Below are positions 26,390 through 33,710 of a stretch of DNA of 36,508 nucleotides, piece after piece. Source of the DNA: Promethearchaeota archaeon (GTDB lineage: Archaea; Asgardarchaeota; Lokiarchaeia; Sigyniarchaeales; SOKP01). The stretch is taken from NCBI GenBank assembly GCA_016839745.1, contig JAEOTS010000128.1, forward strand, positions 1-36,508. Reading direction: 5' to 3'. The notes beneath the pieces are model-generated. The model had not been told where the DNA came from and did no database searches. It saw nothing but the letters and a program-made list of their open reading frames with translations. Each line of letters starts with the position of its first letter. Positions within the stretch are counted from its first letter, which is position 1. The translations under genes and the position numbers were made by a program.

Positions 26390-26508
26390 AAATACCCACT
26401 TCAAAAATGATATTAATAATAATACATATTTTTTAATTAAACTTTTAGACAAAGAATTATTTAATTCTATAGTATATTACGAAATTAATCAACTAAAAGG
26501 ATAAGTTC

Positions 26509-27540
26509 TTGGCTGATTTATTTGATTCATCATCGGTAAAAAAACCTTTTGAAGACTTAGCTGTAGTCTATGTAATGTATTTTGACGAAGCTCAAGGTCA
26601 TATGCCCTTATTGATTTACCCCGATGATCAATATAGAAATAATAAAAAATTCATGCGCCCGATTAAATATCATCCTATTTGGTTTTTAACCTTAGACGAA
26701 TCTGACGCATTAGACCATATAGATCTCGAATTTAAAGGGCTTACTTTCTTTGGTAAGAAATTTTTGACGCACTCTAAGAGGCAAAAAAGAAGAGCTGGAC
26801 TCGAGGAAGAAACTCCTGAAACTATCGTAGTTATCTTATCGCTGCCAGACAAGATTGAACTTTTCGGAGATGAGTTAATTAGACTTCTTACTCAAGCAGT
26901 GCAAGATAAATACAAGAACAAGTTGTTTGAAATAATTGACTCTGAGATTTTAAAAGGGGAGGTAATTAAATCACCGAAAATTAAGGACCGTATAGAAGAG
27001 GGCGAATCAATTAAGAAAGAACTCAGAACTGAAATTGAAACTACTACTAATAAATTTTTTTCCGATGTAATAAAGAATTCTGACACTACTTCAATAAGAA
27101 TGCAAAAAGCCATAGCCTATTTAGCATTTAAAGGTATAGATGTTTCGCATATATATGGCAAAGATTATAATGGCACATTCTCAAACATTCAATTATTTGA
27201 TCCTAGTTTAAAAGGAGAAGTGAATTTCGTTGATAAGAAACCCTTCATGATACTTAAAATTAATATTATAGAAGATAGCCAAGAATTAGAGATATTAGTC
27301 CAAAATAACTCGCTTCACGCTATTAAAGGGACAGTAGTGAAAATTAATCACCTTAAAGAGTATTTTGAGAAAGAAGTGATGATCGAAACAATCGATGTCT
27401 GGGACGCTCAAGAAGAATTAGTATTTATTTCACCGATCATTCCGTATATCGACGATTATATCTTCTTTATTATTGACGAGGTAACGAATGAAAAATTACT
27501 CTCAAAAAGGATTGATTTAAAACTTTTAAAAAAATCTTAA
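26509..27540 (+). CDS. hypothetical protein, possibly with longin-like N-terminal domain
   Basis: 343 residues. No family is named with confidence. The N-terminal 140 residues read as a strand-rich core (LAVVYVMYFDEAQGHMPLLI, TPETIVVILSLP) followed by a long helix (DELIRLLTQAVQDKY), an order that resembles longin or roadblock-type folds. Residues 150-210 are charged and helical. The last 110 form mostly strands (FMILKINIIEDSQELEILV), possibly a beta sandwich. No membrane segment or signal is seen. The start is TTG at 26509 with AAAAGGAT upstream. A GNAT gene follows after 25 bases on the same strand. Longin-like proteins are frequent in Asgard archaea, which makes the idea reasonable but not proven. 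Confidence 0.75.
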   Translation: MADLFDSSSVKKPFEDLAVVYVMYFDEAQGHMPLLIYPDDQYRNNKKFMRPIKYHPIWFLTLDESDALDHIDLEFKGLTFFGKKFLTHSKRQKRRAGLEEETPETIVVILSLPDKIELFGDELIRLLTQAVQDKYKNKLFEIIDSEILKGEVIKSPKIKDRIEEGESIKKELRTEIETTTNKFFSDVIKNSDTTSIRMQKAIAYLAFKGIDVSHIYGKDYNGTFSNIQLFDPSLKGEVNFVDKKPFMILKINIIEDSQELEILVQNNSLHAIKGTVVKINHLKEYFEKEVMIETIDVWDAQEELVFISPIIPYIDDYIFFIIDEVTNEKLLSKRIDLKLLKKS

Positions 27541-27565
27541 TTATTAAAGGAATGGTGAATGACAA

Positions 27566-28045
27566 ATGACTGAAGAGATATTAAAAGAAGATGAAATAAT
27601 TATTAGAAATTATAGAACATCTGACTATCAAGCAACTCTAAAAATATTAAAAGAACTCCAGAGCCAATATAATATTGGGTTCGTTGAATCAAAATGGAGA
27701 GAAACTTCCGGTCTACGGCAATTTAAACCCAACTTGAAACGAATAACCTTAATCGCAGAACTTAAAAAAACAGGTCAAGTTGTGTCGATGGGGATGTTGG
27801 AAGCAGTAAAGAGCAACTTAGGACAATATATCGGTTATTTAAATAATTGGGCTACCGAAAAAGAATTCATCGGTAAAGGCGTAGGCAAAATTCTCGCAGA
27901 TAGAGCCATACAAATACTCAAATCTTGGGGCTGCGAAGCCGTACGAATTAATATGGCATATTTAGGGGACCAAAAATTAATAGACATCTTTGGAAAAACG
28001 GGATTTGAGCCAATAATTATTGTTTTAGAAAAAAAGTTCGAGTAG
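27566..28045 (+). CDS. GNAT-family N-acetyltransferase
   Basis: 159 residues. The acetyl-CoA loop is FIGKGVGKILADRA (about 112-125), matching the GNAT xxGxG motif. Strands before it (YIGYLNNWATEK) and the late FGKTGFEPI also fit. The substrate is unknown. The start ATG has GGTGA nine bases upstream. It follows the possible longin-like gene by 25 bases and is probably co-transcribed. The next gene begins 197 bases later with its own promoter. Confidence 0.88.
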   Translation: MTEEILKEDEIIIRNYRTSDYQATLKILKELQSQYNIGFVESKWRETSGLRQFKPNLKRITLIAELKKTGQVVSMGMLEAVKSNLGQYIGYLNNWATEKEFIGKGVGKILADRAIQILKSWGCEAVRINMAYLGDQKLIDIFGKTGFEPIIIVLEKKFE

Positions 28046-28188
28046 TATTTAACATTTTTTAATAGTTTTACTTCTTTTGGCGAACTATTTTATACTTATT
28101 CTTCAAGGAAGGTAGTTACTAAATTGAAGAAAACTCGAAATTAAAAACCAAAATATATTTAATTTCAAAAATTGAGAATCATATAACT

Positions 28189-28200
28189 AATTTTATATAT
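28189..28200 (+). promoter_or_regulatory. TATA box of the HMGCS-like/thiolase operon
   Basis: AATTTTATATAT lies about 50 bases before the ATG at 28243, in the 197-base gap after the GNAT gene. RNA would start near 28220, just ahead of a GAGGT ribosome site at 28227-28231. Confidence 0.5.
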
Positions 28201-28242
28201 CCAAACAACAGAAATATAAGATATAAGAGGTAAAAAATTAAT

Positions 28243-29688
28243 ATGCCAATTGGTATTAAAAGTTATGGTGCTTATCTACCTAAATACATGCTATCCAGAG
28301 AACTTATTGCGAAAGCATGGGATTTTCCCTCAGTTCCAGGGACTAAAGCAGTAGCGATGATAGATGAGGACAGCTTAACAATGTCCGTAGAAGCAGGACT
28401 CGATTGCTTGGCGGGAATTGACCCAAAAACAGTTGATGGAATCTTCTTTGCTTCAACAACACAAGTATATACCGAAAAGGATTCAGCTTCATTAATCGCT
28501 ACCGTACTCGATATGAGAGCTGATATCATTACCGCAGATTTCACGGATTCTACTAAAGCAGGCACAACAGCCTTAGCTAGGGCTGCTGATACAATCAAGG
28601 CTAACAAAGACATCAATAGTATCTTGGTAGTAGCAGCTGATACTAGAAAACCTGAACCCTCAACTATGTGGGAATTTGGGTTTGCAGATGGTGCTGCAGC
28701 TATACTCGTTGCGGATGAAGAAAATATTCCAATTTCGATTGATGATTATTATTCAGTCTCAGCGAATGTGACTGGACCGTGGAAAAGAGCGGATAAAGAT
28801 GAGTTCATCAGAACTTTTGAAGTTAAAATGGACGCGAAGTTTTATGTGGAAAGCATCACAAAAGTAATGTCGGAAATCTTGAAACGCAATAATTTAAATC
28901 CTTCCGAAGACATTGATATTGCAGCTTATTACTATAATAACCCCCGAATGCACAGTAGAATCTCTAAAATAATGAAGTTTGGCCAAGGAGTCGCTCAAAA
29001 TAGCTTATTCTTTCAAGTAGGAGACACAGGGACGCCAATGCCCTTCATGCTCCTCATTGCCAGTTTACGAAGACCTAAACCAGATGCCAAAATTATTATG
29101 GCTGGCTTTGGAGATGGAGCAGATGCGATTCTAATGCACATTCGAGATAAAGATGGTGTTAAAGATATTGGTAAAGGAAGAATGGGTTTTATCGGTCACC
29201 AAAAATCGATGGCCCTCCTCAAGAATTACAACAAGTTCGTTGAGTCTAAAGAATTACTCCATAAAGACAGATATACACGTAAGAGCTCAGCTGTTTTAAT
29301 CTGGCGCGACACTGCTTCAGTTTATAAGTGGTATGGGGTAAAATGCAAGAATTGCGGTGCCGTGCAATATCCAGACATGTCACGAGCTTGTTCCGTTTGT
29401 AGGGCTGATGATCAACTTGAAAGCGTGAAACTCGAAAAGAAAGGAGAACTCTTTACATATACCCTTGATCACTTGGTTGGTGGAGCATATCTCAACACAC
29501 CTGTCCCTCGATGCGTGATAGACCTCGATGGTGGTGGTAGAGTGCTCGTCAATATGACTGAAATTGAAAATCCCGAAGAAAACGTCAAAATTGGGATGAG
29601 AGTTGAGTTGACCTTCAGAAAAGAACACGAAGGTGCTGAATTTAAAAATTATTATTGGAAATGTCGACCCGTGAGGGGGAGACCTTAA
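28243..29688 (+). CDS. HMG-CoA-synthase-like protein fused to DUF35 (zinc ribbon-OB fold), catalytic residues lost
   Basis: 481 residues. Residues 1-350 follow the archaeal HMG-CoA synthase/KAS III fold (SYGAYLPKYMLSRE start, GFGDGADAIL near the end). Residues 360-481 are a DUF35 domain with a zinc ribbon (C368, C371, C383, C386) and an OB fold that binds acyl-CoA. The stretch that normally reads ACKAGTAAL is STKAGTTAL, so the nucleophilic Cys is T104. The HxP of the catalytic His reads NNP (N232-N233), and the Asn of GNT is D261 (VGDTGTP). It therefore probably does not condense acyl groups, and may be a scaffold for the thiolase encoded 14 bases downstream. In archaea thiolase, HMG-CoA synthase and DUF35 form one complex, which fits this fusion. 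Confidence is high for the family, lower for the role. Confidence 0.9.
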   Translation: MPIGIKSYGAYLPKYMLSRELIAKAWDFPSVPGTKAVAMIDEDSLTMSVEAGLDCLAGIDPKTVDGIFFASTTQVYTEKDSASLIATVLDMRADIITADFTDSTKAGTTALARAADTIKANKDINSILVVAADTRKPEPSTMWEFGFADGAAAILVADEENIPISIDDYYSVSANVTGPWKRADKDEFIRTFEVKMDAKFYVESITKVMSEILKRNNLNPSEDIDIAAYYYNNPRMHSRISKIMKFGQGVAQNSLFFQVGDTGTPMPFMLLIASLRRPKPDAKIIMAGFGDGADAILMHIRDKDGVKDIGKGRMGFIGHQKSMALLKNYNKFVESKELLHKDRYTRKSSAVLIWRDTASVYKWYGVKCKNCGAVQYPDMSRACSVCRADDQLESVKLEKKGELFTYTLDHLVGGAYLNTPVPRCVIDLDGGGRVLVNMTEIENPEENVKIGMRVELTFRKEHEGAEFKNYYWKCRPVRGRP

Positions 29689-29702
29689 AGGAGGTAATAA
29701 AT

Positions 29703-30890
29703 ATGGTAAGACATGGTATTAAAGACAAAGTCGCAATTATCGGTTGCGATATGACAAAATATGGAGAACTGTGGGACAAGTCGCAACACGACCTACTTTT
29801 CGAAGCGTTCCAAAGCGCAATAAAAGACGCCGGAATCACTAAGGATGAGGTTGATGCGAGCTGGATTGGAATATTTTACTATTTTACTGGATTATCAGGT
29901 GCAATGGTAGAAGATATCCTAAGATTGGACGGTAAACCTGCCACTCGAGTGGAAAATTATTGCGCTTCTGGCATGGACGCGTTTCGTAACGCCTCATTTG
30001 CTGTTGCTTCCGGAGCGTACGATATTGCTCTCGCTTGTGGAGTAGAGAAACTAATGGACGAAGGAGGCAGTGGATTGCCAGGCTTTACACAATTCGGACA
30101 TCCATTATATCCTACGCCTTCCGCACCCGCAATGTTTTCGATGGCAGCAACTAGATGCTTCCACGAATTTGGTTGGACAAAGGAGGATCTTGCTCGAGTT
30201 GCCGTAAAAAATCATGATAACGGTTCTCATCATCCAAAAGCACACTTTCGAAGACCGATTACAATTGATGCTGCGATGAAAGCCCCCATGATTGCTGACC
30301 CTCTAGGCCGCTTCGATTGTTGTGCGATGTCGGACGGAGCAGCCGCGTTGATTCTTACAAGACCAGAACTCGCAGAGTCTTACGCTCATGCAGATGATTA
30401 TGTATTAGTTAAAGCCAATGCGATTTCAGCTCACACCAATTTTCCATGGTACATCCCTTCAAATGGACCCGGGGCAGATTTTACATCTTTTCCATCAACG
30501 GTAAAAGCAGCGCAATACGCATATAAAGAAGCAGGAATCACCGATCCAAGAAAGCAAATTGATGCCGCAGAAGTTCACGACTGTTTTACGATCACAGAAC
30601 TCATAAACTGTCAGGATTTACAATTCTGCGATAGAGGTCAAGCAGCTGAAGAGCTTAAGAATGGTACATTCAATTGGGATGGAGAAACTGCCGTTAATCC
30701 TTCTGGAGGGTTAAAAAGTTTTGGTCACCCGATTGGAAGTACTGGTTGCAGGATGCTTACGGAGATTGCTAAACAAGTTCAAGGACGCGCTGAAGGAAGG
30801 CAAGTACCCGACGCCAAGATTGGTTTGGCTCATAACCTCGGCGGTGCGTTTAGCGTTTGTTCCACGACCATATTAGGTCAACGAGATTAA
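29703..30890 (+). CDS. thiolase (SCP2-type, acetyl-CoA acetyltransferase-like)
   Basis: 395 residues from the ATG at 29703, fixed by an AAAGGAGGT ribosome site six bases upstream; a longer frame overlaps the previous gene. The nucleophile is C87 (NYCASGMDAF). H292 (EVHDCF) and H342 (GHPIGSTG) complete the SCP2-thiolase site, so this enzyme looks active. It should join or split acyl-CoA units, for example acetoacetyl-CoA for the mevalonate pathway or fatty-acid turnover. It lies directly behind the HMGCS-like/DUF35 gene and likely works bound to it. Both genes have more G and C than most neighbours, which may mean high expression. A T-rich terminator follows. Confidence 0.93.
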   Translation: MVRHGIKDKVAIIGCDMTKYGELWDKSQHDLLFEAFQSAIKDAGITKDEVDASWIGIFYYFTGLSGAMVEDILRLDGKPATRVENYCASGMDAFRNASFAVASGAYDIALACGVEKLMDEGGSGLPGFTQFGHPLYPTPSAPAMFSMAATRCFHEFGWTKEDLARVAVKNHDNGSHHPKAHFRRPITIDAAMKAPMIADPLGRFDCCAMSDGAAALILTRPELAESYAHADDYVLVKANAISAHTNFPWYIPSNGPGADFTSFPSTVKAAQYAYKEAGITDPRKQIDAAEVHDCFTITELINCQDLQFCDRGQAAEELKNGTFNWDGETAVNPSGGLKSFGHPIGSTGCRMLTEIAKQVQGRAEGRQVPDAKIGLAHNLGGAFSVCSTTILGQRD

Positions 30891-30891
30891 A

Positions 30892-30920
30892 AATTTTTCT
30901 ATTTTTTTTTCTACTTTTTT
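30892..30920 (+). terminator. T-rich terminator of the thiolase operon
   Basis: Two T-runs (TTTTTCTATTTTTTTTT and CTACTTTTTTT) begin right after the thiolase stop. The first part is repeated, together with the thiolase end, at 33562-33605. Confidence 0.65.
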
Positions 30921-31048
30921 TAACAATAATTTTCAGGATGAAATATATTTTTAAATAACTCACTTCATTAATGTTGAGTAGTATATTATGTAGTTTTTTA
31001 TGATATTGTAATATCTCAGATAGATTGTAAATCACTTTATGATATAAA

Positions 31049-31993
31049 ATGAAAAAAAAATATAGATTTGGAAAACCTAAAAAGAGAAGGTTTGACGACC
31101 TTAAGGAATTCTACAAGGTTCTACAAGGTAAATCTGATCTTGGGGAAGAAATTGATAATCTCGTAGATAAAGCTGAGAAAATGGCAACGGATTACGAATT
31201 AGCACTGGAGGAAGGGAGACTAAAAGAAGAATCACCATATCGTAAGATAATTGAAATATACAAGCGAATAATAGATATTTTTATTTCAAAAGGGTGGAAA
31301 GAGCAAGCATTAATTTATGCTGATCAAATTAAATTTTATCAAGATGAATGGGAGAGAGACAAGAAGCTGCGTAAGTTAGAGTATCAAAAGATTCAGAGAC
31401 AAAAAGACTATAGAGATTCATTAAAAGTTAAAGCGATAACTGAAAATAGAAGACGATACAACTACGATGATACTAGGGGAGAAGGATTTCCCTATATAAT
31501 AAGAAGGTTCGAAGATCGCGAGGGAATAGCGGGTGTGATCATTTGCGATCTGAATGGTAGACCGATTGATTCGAACATAGATATCGATATAAGCGAAAGC
31601 ACATCAGCTGATATTACATCCTTAATTAGAATTGGAAAACAACTCGTTGAAGCGTTGAAAGAAGGCGGACTCAAATTCATACGCTTAGAAACCTCGAAAG
31701 GAGAAATTATGATTGCTTTAGAGGAACAACTTATTTTAATCATTCTGAAAGGCGAAAAACGCGCGAGAAAAAGATTTGGGGGCGATCGCTTTCCATATCC
31801 TTACATTTTCACACATCCAAGACCGCCGGACGATTTCGCAGCAGCAACTCAAGTCCAAGTTCGTGCTCCCTTTTTAAAAGAAAAAGAATCCGAAGGTGAA
31901 AATAATTGTCAGTATTGCGGTATGAAGCTTACGAAAGAGGAACAATTAACTCATTCCTGTAAAAAGAAACCTGATAAAAATAATAAATTATGA
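31049..31993 (+). CDS. roadblock/LC7-domain protein with helical N-terminus and zinc-knuckle tail
   Basis: 314 residues. Residues 15-130 are charged and fully helical, with a TPR-like stretch (YRKIIEIYKRIIDIFISKG). Residues 158-235 fit a roadblock fold: strand GIAGVIICDLNGRPI, long helix TSLIRIGKQLVEALKEG, then strands FIRLETSKGEIMIALEEQ. The tail (249-305) has PYIFTHPRPPDDFA, then QVQVRAP, and ends in C287-xx-C290-x11-H302-x-C304. The same tail ends the next protein. Roadblock proteins bind small GTPases or form dimeric scaffolds, and Asgard archaea have many. No GTPase gene is adjacent. The gene overlaps the next frame by four bases (ATGA), so they are co-translated and may form a heterodimer. 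Confidence 0.85.
   Translation: MKKKYRFGKPKKRRFDDLKEFYKVLQGKSDLGEEIDNLVDKAEKMATDYELALEEGRLKEESPYRKIIEIYKRIIDIFISKGWKEQALIYADQIKFYQDEWERDKKLRKLEYQKIQRQKDYRDSLKVKAITENRRRYNYDDTRGEGFPYIIRRFEDREGIAGVIICDLNGRPIDSNIDIDISESTSADITSLIRIGKQLVEALKEGGLKFIRLETSKGEIMIALEEQLILIILKGEKRARKRFGGDRFPYPYIFTHPRPPDDFAAATQVQVRAPFLKEKESEGENNCQYCGMKLTKEEQLTHSCKKKPDKNNKL
31793..31973 (+). repeat. duplicated coding segment, copy 1 (roadblock tail)
   Basis: This segment encodes the PYIFTHPRPPDDFA...zinc-knuckle tail of the first roadblock protein. Copy 2 lies at 32404-32581. The two agree at most bases over the HPRPPDDF part and again over the knuckle, while the short acidic linker between varies in length. Confidence 0.85.
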
Positions 31994-32004
31994 GTGGTGT
32001 AACT

Positions 32005-32586
32005 ATGGTTGACGATAGTTTAGATGATTTTTTGAAAAAACTACTCGGAGCAATCCCCGAAGTAAAATCTGCCGCTATTGTATCTGCTGAAGGACTTCCA
32101 ATAGCATCTGCACTTCCGCAAGGTGTCGACGAAACGAGAATCGCAGCAATGACTGCAACCTTACTCTCTTTATCTGAAAAGGCAATTATAGAGATTAAAA
32201 AAGGAGATTTTGATCAGTTGTATATAAAAGGGAGCGAAGGGTATCTCTTGGTAATGCAAGCAGGTCAAAACGCCGTTTTAATCTTATCTACTACGAGGGA
32301 TGTTAGACTTGGATTAACTTTATTAGAATTTAGAAGATTTTTTGAAAAATATGCGCGATTTGGATACTTTAAGGATGATGATGATGATAGTGAGGATTAT
32401 CCTCCATATCCTTATATTTTCACTCATCCAAGACCCCCTGACGATTTCGCAGGGGCAGCTCAAGTACAAGTTCGTGCCCCCTTAAAAGAAAAAGATTCAG
32501 AGGAGAAAATTTCTTGCCAATATTGCGGTATGAAGCTTACTAAAGGAGAACAAGCTACTCATTCTTGTAAAAAGAAGCCTGAATAG
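32005..32586 (+). CDS. roadblock/LC7-domain protein with the same zinc-knuckle tail
   Basis: 193 residues from ATG 32005, which has GGTG seven bases upstream. An in-frame ATG at 31990 overlaps the previous stop and is the alternative. Residues 4-118 are a classic roadblock domain (FLKKLLGAIPEVKSAAIVSA, LPIASALP, YLLVMQAGQNAVLILST). An acidic linker (DDDDDSED) leads to the tail YPYIFTHPRPPDDFAGAAQV and a zinc knuckle C171-xx-C174-x11-H186-x-C188. The tail copies that of the preceding protein at protein and DNA level. The probable role is a dimer partner of the previous protein, perhaps regulating a GTPase; the target of the tail is unknown. Confidence 0.9.
   Translation: MVDDSLDDFLKKLLGAIPEVKSAAIVSAEGLPIASALPQGVDETRIAAMTATLLSLSEKAIIEIKKGDFDQLYIKGSEGYLLVMQAGQNAVLILSTTRDVRLGLTLLEFRRFFEKYARFGYFKDDDDDSEDYPPYPYIFTHPRPPDDFAGAAQVQVRAPLKEKDSEEKISCQYCGMKLTKGEQATHSCKKKPE
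32404..32581 (+). repeat. duplicated coding segment, copy 2 (roadblock tail)
   Basis: Second copy of the tail-coding segment, about 610 bases after the first and at the 3' end of the second roadblock gene. Many differences are at third codon positions, so the protein sequence has been kept under selection. Confidence 0.85.
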
Positions 32587-32604
32587 AAGTTGGCAACAAA
32601 GAAT

Positions 32605-32620
32605 TCCTTTTACTTTTTTT
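32605..32620 (+). terminator. T-rich terminator of the roadblock pair
   Basis: TCCTTTTACTTTTTTT begins about 19 bases after the second roadblock stop, and the next gene is on the other strand. It is a simple archaeal T-run terminator. Confidence 0.5.
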
Positions 32621-32632
32621 GATTAATCCATT

Positions 32633-33271
32633 TTAAGTAGTATTATTAGGATTTCGAACCATCTCATAATTAGGCAAATCATAATTATTAATTTTGATAT
32701 TAATTTCCTTGATGACTTTAAATCCATGTTTCTTATAGAAATCTACATTATCAATATCAGCGCTTACATATGTACTGTATCCACAACTATCCGTTTTTTT
32801 AAACATTGCTTTTAGTAATTTACTGGCAATACCTTTTCTTTGATATTCAGGATCAACTGCTAAACTCATTAGGTCTAAATAACGTTTCCCAACCATGTTT
32901 TTGGCCCTATCCTTATCTAATTGACTTAATCCTTTCACTGAAGCTAAAAAATCTCTGCCAATTTTAACCAATTTGAAGCTATTTTTAAATCCCCCAGATC
33001 GAATCAATCTCCACATAGTCATATCAGCTTTTTCATGCGGTATCCAAATTGAAATTCCTTCTAATTGTTCTGAAGGAGCATAAGGAAACCCATATTTTAG
33101 TCCATAACGAATTGCTACTTCAAAAAATGTTTTCAATACTTGTGATTTTTCTTCTACATCCTCAAGAGCTTTTTCATAGAGTTTAATTTTAGAGTAAGCT
33201 CTAGCATAAACTTCAGTTGCTTTTTTAATATCATTATTAGTTAATCTGTAAAAATTATTAAGTTCAAACAT
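32633..33271 (-). CDS. GNAT-family N-acetyltransferase
   Basis: 212 residues from ATG 33271. The frame is open to an ATG at 33409, but the extra 46 residues are Asn-rich, unlike the family; ELNNFYRLTNNDIKKATEVY is a normal GNAT start, and GGAG lies just before the ATG (spacer short, three bases). The acetyl-CoA motif is VDPEYQRKGIASKLLKAMF (Q-R-K-G-I-A), followed by VDFYKKHGFKVI. Middle segments SIWIPHEKADM and MWRLIRSGGFKN resemble the GNAT subgroup seen in many microbes with unknown substrates. The gene stands alone, convergent with the roadblock pair. Confidence 0.87.
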   Translation of the reverse strand: MFELNNFYRLTNNDIKKATEVYARAYSKIKLYEKALEDVEEKSQVLKTFFEVAIRYGLKYGFPYAPSEQLEGISIWIPHEKADMTMWRLIRSGGFKNSFKLVKIGRDFLASVKGLSQLDKDRAKNMVGKRYLDLMSLAVDPEYQRKGIASKLLKAMFKKTDSCGYSTYVSADIDNVDFYKKHGFKVIKEINIKINNYDLPNYEMVRNPNNTT

Positions 33272-33561
33272 AGTCTCCTTTTCAGTATAGTCTGATGTTA
33301 TTTTAGAAAGATTGTCAATATCATTATTCACATTCATATTAGAATTATAATTAAATTCTATTATAAAAAATTTGGAGACCAGTATTTCCTCATCAGAATA
33401 AATTGTCATACCCTAACATTTTTCATTGAAAACAGATTACCTTTTCATACATCTGAAAAACTTAATTGAAGCAATTTAATTACTGCTACATAAATATTTT
33501 AATGAGAGTAATTTTAAATTATTTTATGTAATTAGAAGATGGTTTAATTCGTTTTGCAATA

Positions 33562-33605
33562 ACCAAATTAGGTCTAAGAGATTAAAATTTTTTCTATTTT
33601 TTTTT
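33562..33605 (+). pseudogene. relic copy of the thiolase gene 3' end and terminator
   Basis: This is the main content of the 300-base gap at 33410-33710. Its 44 bases match 30867-30910 (last codons of the thiolase, stop and first T-run) with four differences. In the same frame it reads TKLGLRD-stop, against TILGQRD-stop in the thiolase. Sequence upstream shows no further clear thiolase match. It may be the last remnant of a second thiolase gene or a copied terminator. The rest of the gap is AT-rich, with a possible promoter for the GNAT gene. Confidence 0.6.
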
Positions 33606-33691
33606 TTTATTCTATAACCATTCTCTCTATGAGTTACGTGAAATTATTAGTAACAACAAGTTAGCTTATTCTAGATATATCTTTCGAAAAG

Positions 33692-33707
33692 AATTAAAAA
33701 AAAAAGG
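33692..33707 (-). terminator. T-run terminator of the tannase-like gene
   Basis: Ten A in a row at 33696-33705 read as a T-run on the minus strand, beginning five bases after the stop of the gene at 33711. Confidence 0.5.
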
Positions 33708-33710
33708 AAA

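Noticed and set aside
30850..31035. Minus-strand open frame after the thiolase
   Set aside because: It is Ile/Lys/Asn-rich, covers the terminator and leader of neighbouring genes, and has no ribosome site.
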